NCBI GenBank assembly: GCA_030154085.1 | Contig: JASKKR010000004.1 | Location: 1-64,000 of the forward strand | From: Candidatus Cloacimonadota bacterium | GTDB taxonomy: Bacteria > Cloacimonadota > Cloacimonadia > Cloacimonadales > Cloacimonadaceae | Direction: 5' to 3' | DNA length: 64,000 nt | Shown here: one piece after another, positions 47,401 to 55,825 of the stretch | Position numbering within the stretch: the stretch's first letter is position 1 | How the letters are laid out: every line of letters begins with the position of its first letter | The notes under the pieces: generated by a model | Seen by the model: only the letters and a program-made list of their open reading frames with translations | What the model was told of the DNA's origin: nothing | Databases searched by the model: none | Translations under genes and position numbers: made by a program

Positions 47401-47612
47401 TGCGGAATGTATCATCACTTAAAAGCATGCAGACTTTGGATAGCGAGGGCAAAGTGGATCGCAAACTAGTCGTAGCTCTCAGCCGAGCTCGTGAACGAGT
47501 GATCATTCTCGCAAATAGCGACATATGTAGGCAATCTTTACACTATAACAAGCTATATACCCAAATCTCCAACATGGGTGCTATAGCGAAGATACATGAA
47601 ATTCTAGACTAA
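44412..47612 (+). CDS. AbiV/DUF4145-like, PD-(D/E)XK nuclease and SF1 helicase fusion
   Basis: A 1066-residue protein starting on the base after the ftsY stop. Residues about 1-115 are helical with LNKLRMIANKAAHSD, the Arg-x-x-x-Asn-x-x-x-His pattern seen in DUF4145 and other HEPN-like domains. Residues about 340-420 form a RecB/Cas4-type nuclease site: GRLDLLYY (Asp353), CELKSGK (Glu366, Lys368) and the following QRYQVVAYN. From about residue 650 an SF1B (Upf1/Dna2-like) helicase follows: GPPGTGKTS (677-685), LSFTNRAVDEI, IVDEASQ (Asp789), GDQNQLPPI, GHFRMHKEI, VERFQGSERDVII and VALSRARERVII. Overall it is like Dna2, but I see no set of four cysteines for an iron-sulphur cluster. A role in DNA repair or defence is inferred, not shown. 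Confidence 0.8.
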   Translation: MELVRATDLAKKLLDILSTEQAASTILIFERQILEDIYRDLLIDVPQGFNGLFARMQYYHDLNPCPENIVDQLNKLRMIANKAAHSDSADISMTEAQSGALCIYHFLQEICEGFALPELATMLKDAQPFAEKPKTKKRSFACVLKSWQPYMISGRISGLELEAVTEEGVGVNILLRDDFRNLGKAKYSTLMPSLWRYANLNCHYLSEVAGKENYYIDNPRSLVVLEPDFLVDASSVAECMADGGSYPELYILSMMFKEVSSEKMLLGKIVNNIFDEVIHQPRQEFLDLFKQAMRSMAIPMTALGSAAVARIYHEVEKVHQPVIRDYCAGIRDFDLLLEPSFLCPEYGLQGRLDLLYYHRGKFSICELKSGKPHPHDVWPSQRYQVVAYNMIIRNAYGNTKLGTSSILYSGESQKPLRNVANMPLLEQNLMHCRNRIVGIMHLLSENPNIFFDWLIKQSGDRYSGYSRVTFERFKKLFKGIEGYEYQWFCEEIKRAVREIWHVKLGADSSNDSLGHNALWRRSRAEKEGKIITDLGIVSHNQNEILLKPNSDSSSTDFRQGDVILFYQQDRKIEHQEVMRGMILDIQPDSIYILLRGEIHRAFPKNALWALEHDLIESFIYAPFSSLVSFLEMDKERRKLFFGLREPQKDPVDCEPEDEKEKVLCHMRAAKELYLIQGPPGTGKTSGLIGNYVENLFVNSDRKLLILSFTNRAVDEICLCLRSRKIPFLRTGNSQIIKDELLSVKIQDMRYHEIESLLKMNRIFVATVQSAISWHKDLKCFCELDEMIVDEASQILESSILPLMDLAPKCIFIGDQNQLPPITVQSSFDFSFNDSPLDGLCYDAINQSLMERLFRVYTNNGWNSHFYMLKGHFRMHKEIAKLVSPYYSNLLKEMLPRQQQPLPEYPIPLYLQKRLTWVDCPPTEKDYLDEKQIMAVKQIVRRLCESGAVQDPSTQIGIVAPYRVMIHALRSELPEIAIDTVERFQGSERDVIILCFPLRNVSSLKSMQTLDSEGKVDRKLVVALSRARERVIILANSDICRQSLHYNKLYTQISNMGAIAKIHEILD

Positions 47613-47622
47613 GGAGTATACC

Positions 47623-47934
47623 ATGCCAAATCAAAACCCACCTCAAAAACAACTAAATATCAAACTCGACGAGAAAGTAGGCGAAGGCGTCTATGCAAAT
47701 TTCTTTATGATAACAAACTCTCCTTCAGAGTTTATCATGGACTGTGGCAGGATCTTACCAGGTCTTCCCGATGCAAGAATATATTCCAGAGTGGTCATGA
47801 CACCTAGTCATGCTAAGCAGCTCTTACAACTCTTGCAAAAAAATATGGACGCTTATGAAAAGCAATTTGGTGAAGTGAAAGTACTGGGGCAAAGCGAGAA
47901 CAAAGCAGTCGGTTTCAAGACTCATCAAAGCTAA
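47623..47934 (+). CDS. DUF3467 domain-containing protein
   Basis: A 103-residue cytoplasmic protein of the DUF3467 family: GVYANFFMITNSPSEFIMDCGRILPG, then ARIYSRVVMTPSHAKQLLQLLQKNMDAYEKQFG. Function unknown; members are widespread in bacteria. GGAG lies just before the ATG, and it is 10 bases past the helicase gene, so it is probably co-transcribed. Confidence 0.88.
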   Translation: MPNQNPPQKQLNIKLDEKVGEGVYANFFMITNSPSEFIMDCGRILPGLPDARIYSRVVMTPSHAKQLLQLLQKNMDAYEKQFGEVKVLGQSENKAVGFKTHQS

Positions 47935-48122
47935 GATCAGCAATTAAAGACAACCCTGGCAAAGTTACAATATAGATTGCGACTCGATCTTAGATGCCTA
48001 CAGAGCTACTTAGTATGAAATGCATACAGCAAAAAAGGTCTTGACGGATAGCGGCTGATCAGACTTTTGGATTAAATACAGCCATTTTAAGTTAAAATTA
48101 ATAAGAAAGGGAGCAAAAGCCA

Positions 48123-49703
48123 ATGAAGAAATTTTCCTGGCGTGGTCTTTCAATAATCATATTCATATGTGTAACTTTATTTTATCTGGCTCCTTTGGCA
48201 ATTCCGAATCTGCCTAGGTGGTGGTCATCTCATGTGCTGAAGCTTGGGCTTGATATCAAAGGTGGTATGCAGATCCTCTTGGAAGTAGATACTTCTGAGC
48301 TTTCTACTGCAGATGCCCGCGGCGCAGTTGACCAAAACATCAAGATAATACGTGAACGTATTGACCAATATGGAGTTGCCGAGCCTTCCATTCAGAAGCT
48401 CGGAGAAAATCGAATCATGGTTCAATTACCCGGAGTTAGCGACTATCAGGCAGCTGAGAACTTGATAAAGCAAACAGCTATGCTGGAATTCAAAGTTGTG
48501 GCAACTCAAGAGGAAGCTCAGCGGGTCATTGATACTATTGATGCAAATATTAAAGCCAATTTGGATAAATTCCCTGCCCTCAAAGAACTGGCTGATAAGG
48601 ATCGTGAGATCATTGGAGCAGACAGCTCAGGAGTTGATACAGAGTCAAGTGTCTTTAGCAGTCTAATTCGTCCCTCCCAAGATGGCTTTGTAGTTCAGTA
48701 TGACACGATCCGTCTAGTTCAAGATCTTCTTGCCAATCCTGAATTTATGCAGATGGTCCCTGCAGGATGGGAGCTTGCTTTGGAGCGCATCAATGCCGAG
48801 AACCCTCGCTCTGACCGCCCAATTCATGTTTTATCTTCTGCTGTAGAGCTCTCGGGCGCGGATATTGCAAGAGCTCGAGTCGAATATGGCTCAGCTACTT
48901 CGACAGATCCTCGAATTGCGAACAAACCCTATGTCTCTATCGAGATGAAGAGGGAAGGAGCTCGCAAGTTTGAACGAGTCACTGCTGATAATGTGGGGAA
49001 ACGCCTTGCTATCGTATTGGATGGAGTTGTATATTCTGCTCCAAATATCCAGGAGCGCATAGGTGGCGGAAGAGCTCAGATTACAGGAAGATTTACTACT
49101 TCAGAAGCCAACGAACTTGCTATCGTATTAAACACGGGCAGTCTTATCGCTCCCATCAAACCAGTTTCCACCTCGATAATCGGTGCGACCTTGGGTTCGG
49201 ACAGCATTCGTAGCGGGTCGACTGCTGGCTTGATTGGTTTAGCTGTAGTGATGGTGTTCATGTTAATATACTATAAACTTTCTGGCTTGATTACAGATCT
49301 GGCTTTGATTTTCAATGTCGGTTTTATTTTGGCGATGCTCACTGCTTTTGGTGGCACACTAACTCTACCCGGAATTGCTGGTATTATCCTAACCATTGGT
49401 ATGGCAGTTGATGCAAATGTGCTAGTATTTGAAAGAATCCGAGAAGAGCTTGATCACGGCAAGACACCTCGTTCTGCTGTTGATGCAGGATACAAGCGCG
49501 CCACTATCACGGTGTGGGATGCCAATATCACCACCCTGATTGCCGCAGCAGTATTGTATCAGTTTGGCACTGGTCCTATTCGCGGATTTGCCATTACTCT
49601 CACCATAGGAATTATCGGTTCTATGTTCTGTGCTTTGGTATTTGTTCGTTCGATTTTTGAGAACTATATCGTGACCGGAACCAAAAAGACTTTGAGCATA
49701 TAG
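48123..49703 (+). CDS. secD: Protein translocase subunit SecD
   Basis: A 526-residue inner-membrane protein that uses the proton gradient to pull proteins through SecYEG. N-terminal helix, LKLGLDIKGGMQILLEVD, RIDQYGVAEPSIQKLGENRIMVQLPG (P1 domain), and the C-terminal six-helix RND part with GMAVDANVLVFERIREEL. The Asp of GMAVDANV is the proton-path residue. AAAGGGAG precedes the ATG. Followed by secF nine bases on. Confidence 0.96.
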   Translation: MKKFSWRGLSIIIFICVTLFYLAPLAIPNLPRWWSSHVLKLGLDIKGGMQILLEVDTSELSTADARGAVDQNIKIIRERIDQYGVAEPSIQKLGENRIMVQLPGVSDYQAAENLIKQTAMLEFKVVATQEEAQRVIDTIDANIKANLDKFPALKELADKDREIIGADSSGVDTESSVFSSLIRPSQDGFVVQYDTIRLVQDLLANPEFMQMVPAGWELALERINAENPRSDRPIHVLSSAVELSGADIARARVEYGSATSTDPRIANKPYVSIEMKREGARKFERVTADNVGKRLAIVLDGVVYSAPNIQERIGGGRAQITGRFTTSEANELAIVLNTGSLIAPIKPVSTSIIGATLGSDSIRSGSTAGLIGLAVVMVFMLIYYKLSGLITDLALIFNVGFILAMLTAFGGTLTLPGIAGIILTIGMAVDANVLVFERIREELDHGKTPRSAVDAGYKRATITVWDANITTLIAAAVLYQFGTGPIRGFAITLTIGIIGSMFCALVFVRSIFENYIVTGTKKTLSI

Positions 49704-49712
49704 GAGAGAAAG

Positions 49713-50693
49713 ATGAGATTATTAAATAATACGAATATCCCCTTTGTAAATTATCGCAAGATTGCCTATATGATATCTCTGATTCTCATAGTTGCCGGTC
49801 TGATTGGTCTCTTTGTTCGTGGTCTGAATTGGAGCATTGATTTCACCAGTGGTGTAGCAGCCAAAGTAAATCTTTCTCCATTGGATAGTTCAGTTGAGCC
49901 TGTTCAAATCGATGAACTTCGTAATGTTCTTAAGAATAATGGCTATCCTGAGGCAGAGATTCAGCATGTAGGTCCCATACAGGATGCCAGTTTCATGATA
50001 AAGGTCAAAAGCGAAAGTTCTACTGCCGAGGTTTCCGGAGAAACCAAAAATGAGATTCTTGGAATTATTATAGAAAACTTCCCCAAGCATGTAGAAGGAA
50101 GGGATATCAATAAAGACGTCATAGAAGAGATATATGAAGTCGGTCCAAAAGTAGGTAGTGAGTTGCGCACAAATGCGATCCTTGCTGTAGTCATAGCTTT
50201 GATACTAATGATCATCTACATTTGGTTCCGTTTTGAACTGATCTTTGGTTTGATGGCGATCGTAGCTTTGGCTCATGATGTCATCATCATCGTGGGAATT
50301 TTTGCTCTCACGGGCAAGGAGATCACTATCCAAATTATTGCTGCTCTTCTCACAATCGTTGGATACAGCATCAATGATACCATCGTGATCTTTGACCGTA
50401 TCCGTGAAGACCTCAAGATCCGTCGTAAAGAACCTCTGGATGAGGTGATCAATTTCTCTGTCAATGAGACTTTATCACGCACGATTATCACTTCTGGAAC
50501 TACCTTTATTACTGCTTTATCACTCTATTTATTTGGAGGGACTGTGCTTCATGACTTCGCCTTCGCTATCTGCCTTGGTGTGATCTTCGGCACCTATTCC
50601 TCGATATACATCGCTAGCAGTTTGGTGATTGATGTCACCCATGCTACCAAGAATGAGAAAAAAGCGGCTCAAAAACTAAGTAGAAGAAAATAA
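49713..50693 (+). CDS. secF: Protein translocase subunit SecF
   Basis: A 326-residue partner of SecD. It starts with NNTNIPFVNYRKIAY, has LNWSIDFTSG, and ends with the RND core VGYSINDTIVIFDRIREDL. The Asp of INDTIV fits the SecF proton site. The periplasmic part is short. It is followed by a clear terminator. Confidence 0.96.
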   Translation: MRLLNNTNIPFVNYRKIAYMISLILIVAGLIGLFVRGLNWSIDFTSGVAAKVNLSPLDSSVEPVQIDELRNVLKNNGYPEAEIQHVGPIQDASFMIKVKSESSTAEVSGETKNEILGIIIENFPKHVEGRDINKDVIEEIYEVGPKVGSELRTNAILAVVIALILMIIYIWFRFELIFGLMAIVALAHDVIIIVGIFALTGKEITIQIIAALLTIVGYSINDTIVIFDRIREDLKIRRKEPLDEVINFSVNETLSRTIITSGTTFITALSLYLFGGTVLHDFAFAICLGVIFGTYSSIYIASSLVIDVTHATKNEKKAAQKLSRRK

Positions 50694-50716
50694 TCATAAT
50701 ACAATATTGGCAAGAG

Positions 50717-50746
50717 ACCCGGAGCTTAGCATGGTTCCGGGTTTTT
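50717..50746 (+). terminator. Rho-independent terminator after secF
   Basis: ACCCGGA (50717-50723) and TCCGGGT (50736-50742) pair, followed by TTTTC. It lies 24 bases past the secF stop. Confidence 0.85.
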
Positions 50747-50764
50747 CTTTGCAAATCTTTTTGA

Positions 50765-50793
50765 TTGACATTATAGCCTTTTGTCGGAAAATA
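50765..50793 (+). promoter_or_regulatory. Possible weak promoter between secF and lptD
   Basis: TTGACA (50765-50770) and AAAATA (50788-50793) are spaced by 17 bases. The -10 part is poor. It would serve the short open frame at 50822 and perhaps lptD. A second TTGACG lies at 50947. Confidence 0.3.
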
Positions 50794-50821
50794 GTGAAAC
50801 TTGAATTCAGGGGAGGATAGG

Positions 50822-50932
50822 ATGAGATCAGTCAAGCTGCTAAAGGATTTGGATTGTGAGATATTGGCAGTCAATCAAGGTGAAGCTTACACATATCATT
50901 TGTCCTCATTTATTTCACACAGTATCCGGTGA
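50822..50932 (+). CDS. Possible small protein of 36 residues
   Basis: An ATG-to-TGA frame of 36 residues with a strong GGGGAGG ribosome binding site five to eleven bases upstream and a -35-like TTGACA further up. The sequence begins MRSVKLLKDLDCEILAV. No domain is recognised. It could be a genuine small gene, the degraded start of a longer gene, or chance. It ends 54 bases before lptD. Confidence 0.35.
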   Translation: MRSVKLLKDLDCEILAVNQGEAYTYHLSSFISHSIR

Positions 50933-50986
50933 ATGACTGGAAATCCTTGACGGAAAATGGAGCTATAAATCTTAAGTTAACATAAG

Positions 50987-53401
50987 ATGAATAGAAAGAG
51001 AATCATAATCCTGATCCTAATACTCATGATTGCCATGCTGTCTGCTGAAGACGGCATACGGGAGTCAATCCCTGAGATTATGGAGGAACAAGCTAATCCC
51101 TTTGATCCTGCTTCATTTGCAGACAGCTTGGATGTTGCAATGGATGCAACCGGGAATCTGGATTCTCTATTTTATTCAGCAGATAGCATCCGGGCATATT
51201 ATACTGACGAGCAGATCTGGTTATTTGGCAACACAGTTATTGATTATGGCAGATCCCAGATTCAAGCAGATTCTTTATATCTGGATCTGAAGGAAGAACA
51301 AGCCACCACTTTTGGTGTTACTCTCATGCAGGATGATGGGCAACTCTTGATAGGAGAAAATGTCCGTTTTGACATACGCAGTCAGACTGGATATCTGAAT
51401 CAAGCACAAAGCTATATTGAAAATGGATACTACTCTGGAGATGAGATCCGCAAGGTAGGTTCCTCGGTTTATGATATCGATGATGGGAGCTTTACCACCT
51501 GCGATTTGGAAAATCCCAGTTATTGGTTCCTGGCAAGACAATTGCGCATCTATCAACGTGACAAGGTCGTAGGAAAGCATGTACTCGCATATGTAAATCA
51601 CATGCCGATCTTTTATTTCCCTTTTATTGCCATAAGCATCAAGCAGGGTCGACAACCGGGTTTCTTGTTGCCTGAGCCAGGCTACAACAATGTGGATGGC
51701 AAATACATCCGGGATCTTGCTATCTACTATCCTTATAAGGAATATGCTGATTTTATTGTGGGGATGGATCTCATGGAAAAAACGGGATGGAAGGCAAAGT
51801 TTTCCTCTAGCTACATAAAGCGTTACCTATATACTGGGTCTTTCGATGCAAGTTACCAAAAAAATATTAATAGTGCTGGAACTCAGTACGATTGGTCGCT
51901 TAGAGCAAATCATCACCACGATCTTCCAGAAAAGTCTGCTCTGGATGTATCCTTGGATTTTATCAGCAACAAACGCATTTGGGAAGGAAGTGACCTTGTG
52001 GACGAATCTCTTGCACAGAGGTTAAGCTCCAGTATCTCATATCGCAAACCTATATGGAATACATATTTTAATGCTGGAGCAGTTTACAACCAGGATTTGG
52101 TGAATGATATCGCCAATATAAGCCTACCTTCTATTAGTTGGAATATCTCCAGCCGACCTGTGTATGAGCTCTTTGCAGCGCCGCCCACTGTCTGGTATTC
52201 GGGCTTGAGTTACTACTATAATTTCCGTCTTGATCACACCGGTTTTTTGAACACATCAGATCCCTCTACGATGGATTACATTTGGGCAAACACACCGGAT
52301 CCAGATAATCCGGATAAATATCTGGTGGAACACCATGCTGGTCTGCGTCAATCAATGGGATTATCAAATAGTTACAACTATCATGGGTGGCTGAATATCC
52401 GACAAAGCATAGACTACAACGAGGTTTGGTTTGATAGAGATCGTGAAGACAAGAAATGGGTGAGAGGCAATGACTATTCTGCTTCTCTAAATAGCAGCTT
52501 CAACATTTACGGTTTAAAAACTTTTGCTAAAGCTCCAGTTTCTGCAATTCGCCATACTATGACTCCATCTGTCAATCTCACTTATATCCCAGATCATTCC
52601 GATAATAGCCGCTTCTATTCATTTGGCGGAGTATCTCTTCGGCAAAATCAAGAACAGGCAAATCTAAGCTTTGGACTTTCACAAAAATGGCAAGTGAAGC
52701 TCGGACGCGGTGCCAATGAACGCAAGATTAACGATCTTTTTACTTGGGATTCGCATATATCTGCGAATCTGAAGAAGGATGACAAGCCTTTTGGTAATCT
52801 CACTCATAGTTTTGCCTTCCGTCCGGGATCTTTCAAATTAGGTTCCATTGAAAATAATGGTTGGAAGCTGGATGGACTCACCATGAGCTATAATAATCGA
52901 CTCAGCTTCGTTCAAGATATTTATGCGATTAGCACCTCCAGCCTGGCTGTGCAGAACCAATATTTTTCGCAGACGATTACTTTCAGCGGCAATGCTCCAT
53001 ATTCAGATTACTTCCCTCAACCAAAGAATCGCACATTTTCTGCCTTTGGAAGTGAGCCAGACAATCCGCAGACCAAGACCTCAAGTGAATCTTGGAATCT
53101 GGGAATAACCCATGATCTTTTTGCTCCCAAAAGTCTCTTAAATAGCCGAACATCTAATCTCAGGATGAATGCAGCTTTCAAGCTAACTGACAAGTTTTCG
53201 GTCACATATTCAAACTACTACAATCTCAAGGACAACGAATTGATCTCTCAAAGCATAGCCTTGAGTAGAGATCTGCATTGTTGGAAACTGGATTTTAACT
53301 TTACAAAAAGAAACGAATATTGGGATTACCGAATTGTCTTCTTCAATGTTCAATTCCCTGATGCTTTGAGGTTTCAGACCCGTGACAGCAAGAGATACTA
53401 A
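50987..53401 (+). CDS. lptD: LptD-like LPS-assembly outer membrane protein
   Basis: An 804-residue protein that inserts lipopolysaccharide into the outer leaflet. After the signal (RIIILILILMIAMLSA), an OstA-like jellyroll region holds RAYYTDEQIWLFGNTVIDYG and IQADSLYLDLKEEQATTFG, followed by LTTCD-type FTTCDLENPSYWFLAR and the conserved FPFIAISIKQGRQPGFLLPE segment at the start of the barrel. C-terminal strands end in RFQTRDSKRY, not a usual aromatic end. Of the two conserved disulphide pairs of E. coli LptD, only a few Cys are present. Together with gmhB just downstream, it points to an LPS-bearing cell. Confidence 0.88.
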   Translation: MNRKRIIILILILMIAMLSAEDGIRESIPEIMEEQANPFDPASFADSLDVAMDATGNLDSLFYSADSIRAYYTDEQIWLFGNTVIDYGRSQIQADSLYLDLKEEQATTFGVTLMQDDGQLLIGENVRFDIRSQTGYLNQAQSYIENGYYSGDEIRKVGSSVYDIDDGSFTTCDLENPSYWFLARQLRIYQRDKVVGKHVLAYVNHMPIFYFPFIAISIKQGRQPGFLLPEPGYNNVDGKYIRDLAIYYPYKEYADFIVGMDLMEKTGWKAKFSSSYIKRYLYTGSFDASYQKNINSAGTQYDWSLRANHHHDLPEKSALDVSLDFISNKRIWEGSDLVDESLAQRLSSSISYRKPIWNTYFNAGAVYNQDLVNDIANISLPSISWNISSRPVYELFAAPPTVWYSGLSYYYNFRLDHTGFLNTSDPSTMDYIWANTPDPDNPDKYLVEHHAGLRQSMGLSNSYNYHGWLNIRQSIDYNEVWFDRDREDKKWVRGNDYSASLNSSFNIYGLKTFAKAPVSAIRHTMTPSVNLTYIPDHSDNSRFYSFGGVSLRQNQEQANLSFGLSQKWQVKLGRGANERKINDLFTWDSHISANLKKDDKPFGNLTHSFAFRPGSFKLGSIENNGWKLDGLTMSYNNRLSFVQDIYAISTSSLAVQNQYFSQTITFSGNAPYSDYFPQPKNRTFSAFGSEPDNPQTKTSSESWNLGITHDLFAPKSLLNSRTSNLRMNAAFKLTDKFSVTYSNYYNLKDNELISQSIALSRDLHCWKLDFNFTKRNEYWDYRIVFFNVQFPDALRFQTRDSKRY

Positions 53402-53975
53402 GCGAGCGGTTTTTTTGGATCGGGATGGTACCATCAGTCCCGATAAATTTGGCTATATTAAAGATCCCGAAATCTACCATCTATATCCAGAAACAGGTCA
53501 AGCTCTGCGCATTTTTCAGGAGATGGGTTTCTTGATTTTCGTTGTTACAAACCAAAGCGGTATTGCTCGCGGATATCTTACAGAAGATGATCTGGCAAAT
53601 GTACACCAAAAGATGCAGGATCTCCTCTATGCAGAAGGTGTGCGTCTTGATGGTCTCTTCTATTCACCTTATCACAAAGAAGGGATTGTAGAGCCTTTCA
53701 ATATTCATCACGAGGACCGCAAACCAGGAATCGGGATGTATAAAAAAGCTCAAAAACTGCACCACTTTGATCCAGCTCAGTCATTCATGATTGGTGATCG
53801 GGCTTCCGATATTGGCTTTGCTCACAATACTGGCATGAGGAGCATCCTCCTGCTAACTGGCAATGGAGAAAATGTATTTCGATCGTTCTTGAAAAATTGT
53901 ATCCTCTATAAACCTGATTATATCTGTGAAAACATTCTGACTGCTGCTGAAATGATAAATCGATTTGACCTATGA
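53382..53975 (+). CDS. gmhB: D-glycero-D-manno-heptose-1,7-bisphosphate 7-phosphatase (HAD family)
   Basis: A 197-residue HAD phosphatase in the LPS-core heptose pathway. It shows FLDRDGTI with the catalytic Asp13 and Asp15, VVTNQSGIARG, FYSPYHKEG in place of the usual CxHxPxxxC zinc cluster, and MIGDRASDIGFAHN. The zinc-binding cysteines of many GmhB proteins are missing, so a related sugar-phosphatase role (for example histidinol-phosphate) stays possible. It begins with GTG inside the last 20 bases of lptD. Confidence 0.82.
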   Translation: MTARDTKRAVFLDRDGTISPDKFGYIKDPEIYHLYPETGQALRIFQEMGFLIFVVTNQSGIARGYLTEDDLANVHQKMQDLLYAEGVRLDGLFYSPYHKEGIVEPFNIHHEDRKPGIGMYKKAQKLHHFDPAQSFMIGDRASDIGFAHNTGMRSILLLTGNGENVFRSFLKNCILYKPDYICENILTAAEMINRFDL

Positions 53976-54772
53976 AATACAGAGCTGAATATAGCATAGA
54001 AAAGTTTAAAAACTTCAGCTATGACTCTCAAGTCAAAGCTCTCTCAAAGCTCCTTCGCGAGCTGGAATTTTATATATCGGATGCCGACAAACGCGGGACT
54101 ATACTTACCCAGATAAAGAAGCTATATCCGCTTTGCCGAAAGCCAATTCCTTCCAAGATGGAAAAGCTTATCTTATCTTTGCCCGAAGATCCTTTCAGAT
54201 TATTAAAACTTCTTGCAGATTATCATAAAAATACTACTATCAAAGATAGTCAGATTCTGCTTCACACCGGGGATGGCGGACACCGTCCTGATCCCAGATT
54301 CCAAGCCCGTTCCTCTGAAATTAAACTGATTGCAGACAATCTGCGTAGCGTTTTCAATGTGGGTTCCCTCTTTCGCAGCTCTGAATGTTTGGGAATTGCA
54401 GAATTGATTTTGTGTGGCATAAGTCCGGATCCAGGGCATCCCAACATGGAAAAGACAGCTTTGGGAACGACAGAACGGGTAGCCTGGAAACACGTTGACA
54501 AGAGCAAGGATGCTATCCTGCAGCTAAAAAAAGAACACTATACAATTTACGCCTTGGAGACTGCTGAACCATCAAGCTCCGTCTTCGAAACCAGATTTGA
54601 CCTACCAATGGCGCTTGTAGTGGGCAATGAAGCTCTGGGCATAGATCCGGAAATCCTCAATCTCTGTGATCATATTGTCTATCTACCTGTTCTGGGCTGG
54701 AAAAATTCGCTTAATGTGAGCGTGGCTGCAGCAATAACTCTCTATCACATAGTTTTTGGGGGTTCAAAATGA
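53972..54772 (+). CDS. SpoU-type (TrmH-like) RNA 2'-O-methyltransferase
   Basis: A 266-residue RNA methyltransferase with a C-terminal SPOUT knot. Motif 1 is NLRSVFNVGSLFRSSECLG, motif 2 LVVGNEALGIDPEI, and motif 3 YLPVLGWKNSLNVSVAAAI. The first 90 residues are helical and lack the usual RNA-binding fold, so the target (rRNA or tRNA) is not clear. ATGA overlaps gmhB and the next gene. Confidence 0.85.
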   Translation: MKYRAEYSIEKFKNFSYDSQVKALSKLLRELEFYISDADKRGTILTQIKKLYPLCRKPIPSKMEKLILSLPEDPFRLLKLLADYHKNTTIKDSQILLHTGDGGHRPDPRFQARSSEIKLIADNLRSVFNVGSLFRSSECLGIAELILCGISPDPGHPNMEKTALGTTERVAWKHVDKSKDAILQLKKEHYTIYALETAEPSSSVFETRFDLPMALVVGNEALGIDPEILNLCDHIVYLPVLGWKNSLNVSVAAAITLYHIVFGGSK

Positions 54773-55566
54773 CAGATCCTAAATATTATGAAAAAATTCT
54801 TCAGATGCAATCCGTCAATTCTCCCTTGTGGCAAGCAATCATTGTGGAGACTGATGGTTCCACGCCTGCTAAGAACGGGATGAAACTTCTTATCCCTCTA
54901 GAAGGGGATTGTTATGGCAATCTCGGCGGGGGAGAGATGGAGCATCTCACAATCGATTTTATACGAGATAATCGCCCTGAGAAAAGTTTATGTGTCCACT
55001 ATGACCTTGGGAAGGGTCAGCTAAATAATCTGATCCCCACTCATATGATTTGCGGAGGCACTGCCACGGTCTTCATTGAACCCATCTTTGTGGCAAAAAA
55101 GCTCTATATTTTTGGTGCTGGACATTGTGGCAAAGAACTTGGCAGACTTGCTAAAAAATGTGGATTCTGGGTGCTATTGGTGGACAATCGCAAGGATGTC
55201 TTGGATAATGCTCCAGAAGACACATATCATGAAAAACACTTTAGTGATTTTCATGATATCTATCAAGATCTTTCCTGGGATGACAATAGTTGGTTGGTGA
55301 TTATGACACATGCTCATACTCATGATGCCAGCATCTTGGAGCAATGTCTTCGCCAAAGATTTAGCTATCTTGGCATGATCGGCAGCCATAGCAAAGTAGA
55401 GCAAACTTTTAGGAATCTGAAGGCAAAAGGTTTTACAGAAGAAATGCTTAGTTTAGTTCATGCGCCTATTGGCATGAAAATCGGCAGCCAAACTCCAATA
55501 GAGATAGCCATCAGCATCATGGCTGAGATCATCAGCGTTTACCAAGATGCAACGATAAAGTCTTGA
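54769..55566 (+). CDS. XdhC/CoxI family protein
   Basis: A 265-residue protein of the XdhC family, which prepares or protects the molybdenum cofactor for xanthine dehydrogenase or similar enzymes. The N-terminal part has ETDGSTPAKNGMKLLI and a GNLGGGEME loop; the C-terminal Rossmann part has YIFGAGHCGKELGRLAKKCGFWV followed by VDNRKDVL, and ends with GMIGSHSKVE and GMKIGSQTPIEIAISIMAEI. No molybdoenzyme gene is nearby. Start overlaps the SpoU-type gene by four bases. Confidence 0.87.
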   Translation: MTDPKYYEKILQMQSVNSPLWQAIIVETDGSTPAKNGMKLLIPLEGDCYGNLGGGEMEHLTIDFIRDNRPEKSLCVHYDLGKGQLNNLIPTHMICGGTATVFIEPIFVAKKLYIFGAGHCGKELGRLAKKCGFWVLLVDNRKDVLDNAPEDTYHEKHFSDFHDIYQDLSWDDNSWLVIMTHAHTHDASILEQCLRQRFSYLGMIGSHSKVEQTFRNLKAKGFTEEMLSLVHAPIGMKIGSQTPIEIAISIMAEIISVYQDATIKS

Positions 55567-55825
55567 TCTCATCGAGTGCTTAATGGAAAATATGCTAAAT
55601 TCAGGATCTTAGCTACTTAGATGGGAATAGGTTGTCTAATTAGCAACTGCAATAATTTCGTAACATACTACAATTTGGATTATTTCCTAGGATATGCTGC
55701 GTGAATATAAATAGAATCTTGCTTAAGATTTCTACTCAGGGGAAATCTATATGGTAACAGTTTGACTTGACAATTGATTTATTTGTGAAATGTTTGTCTT
55801 TGCTTACTGATATTGGAGAAAAGAT

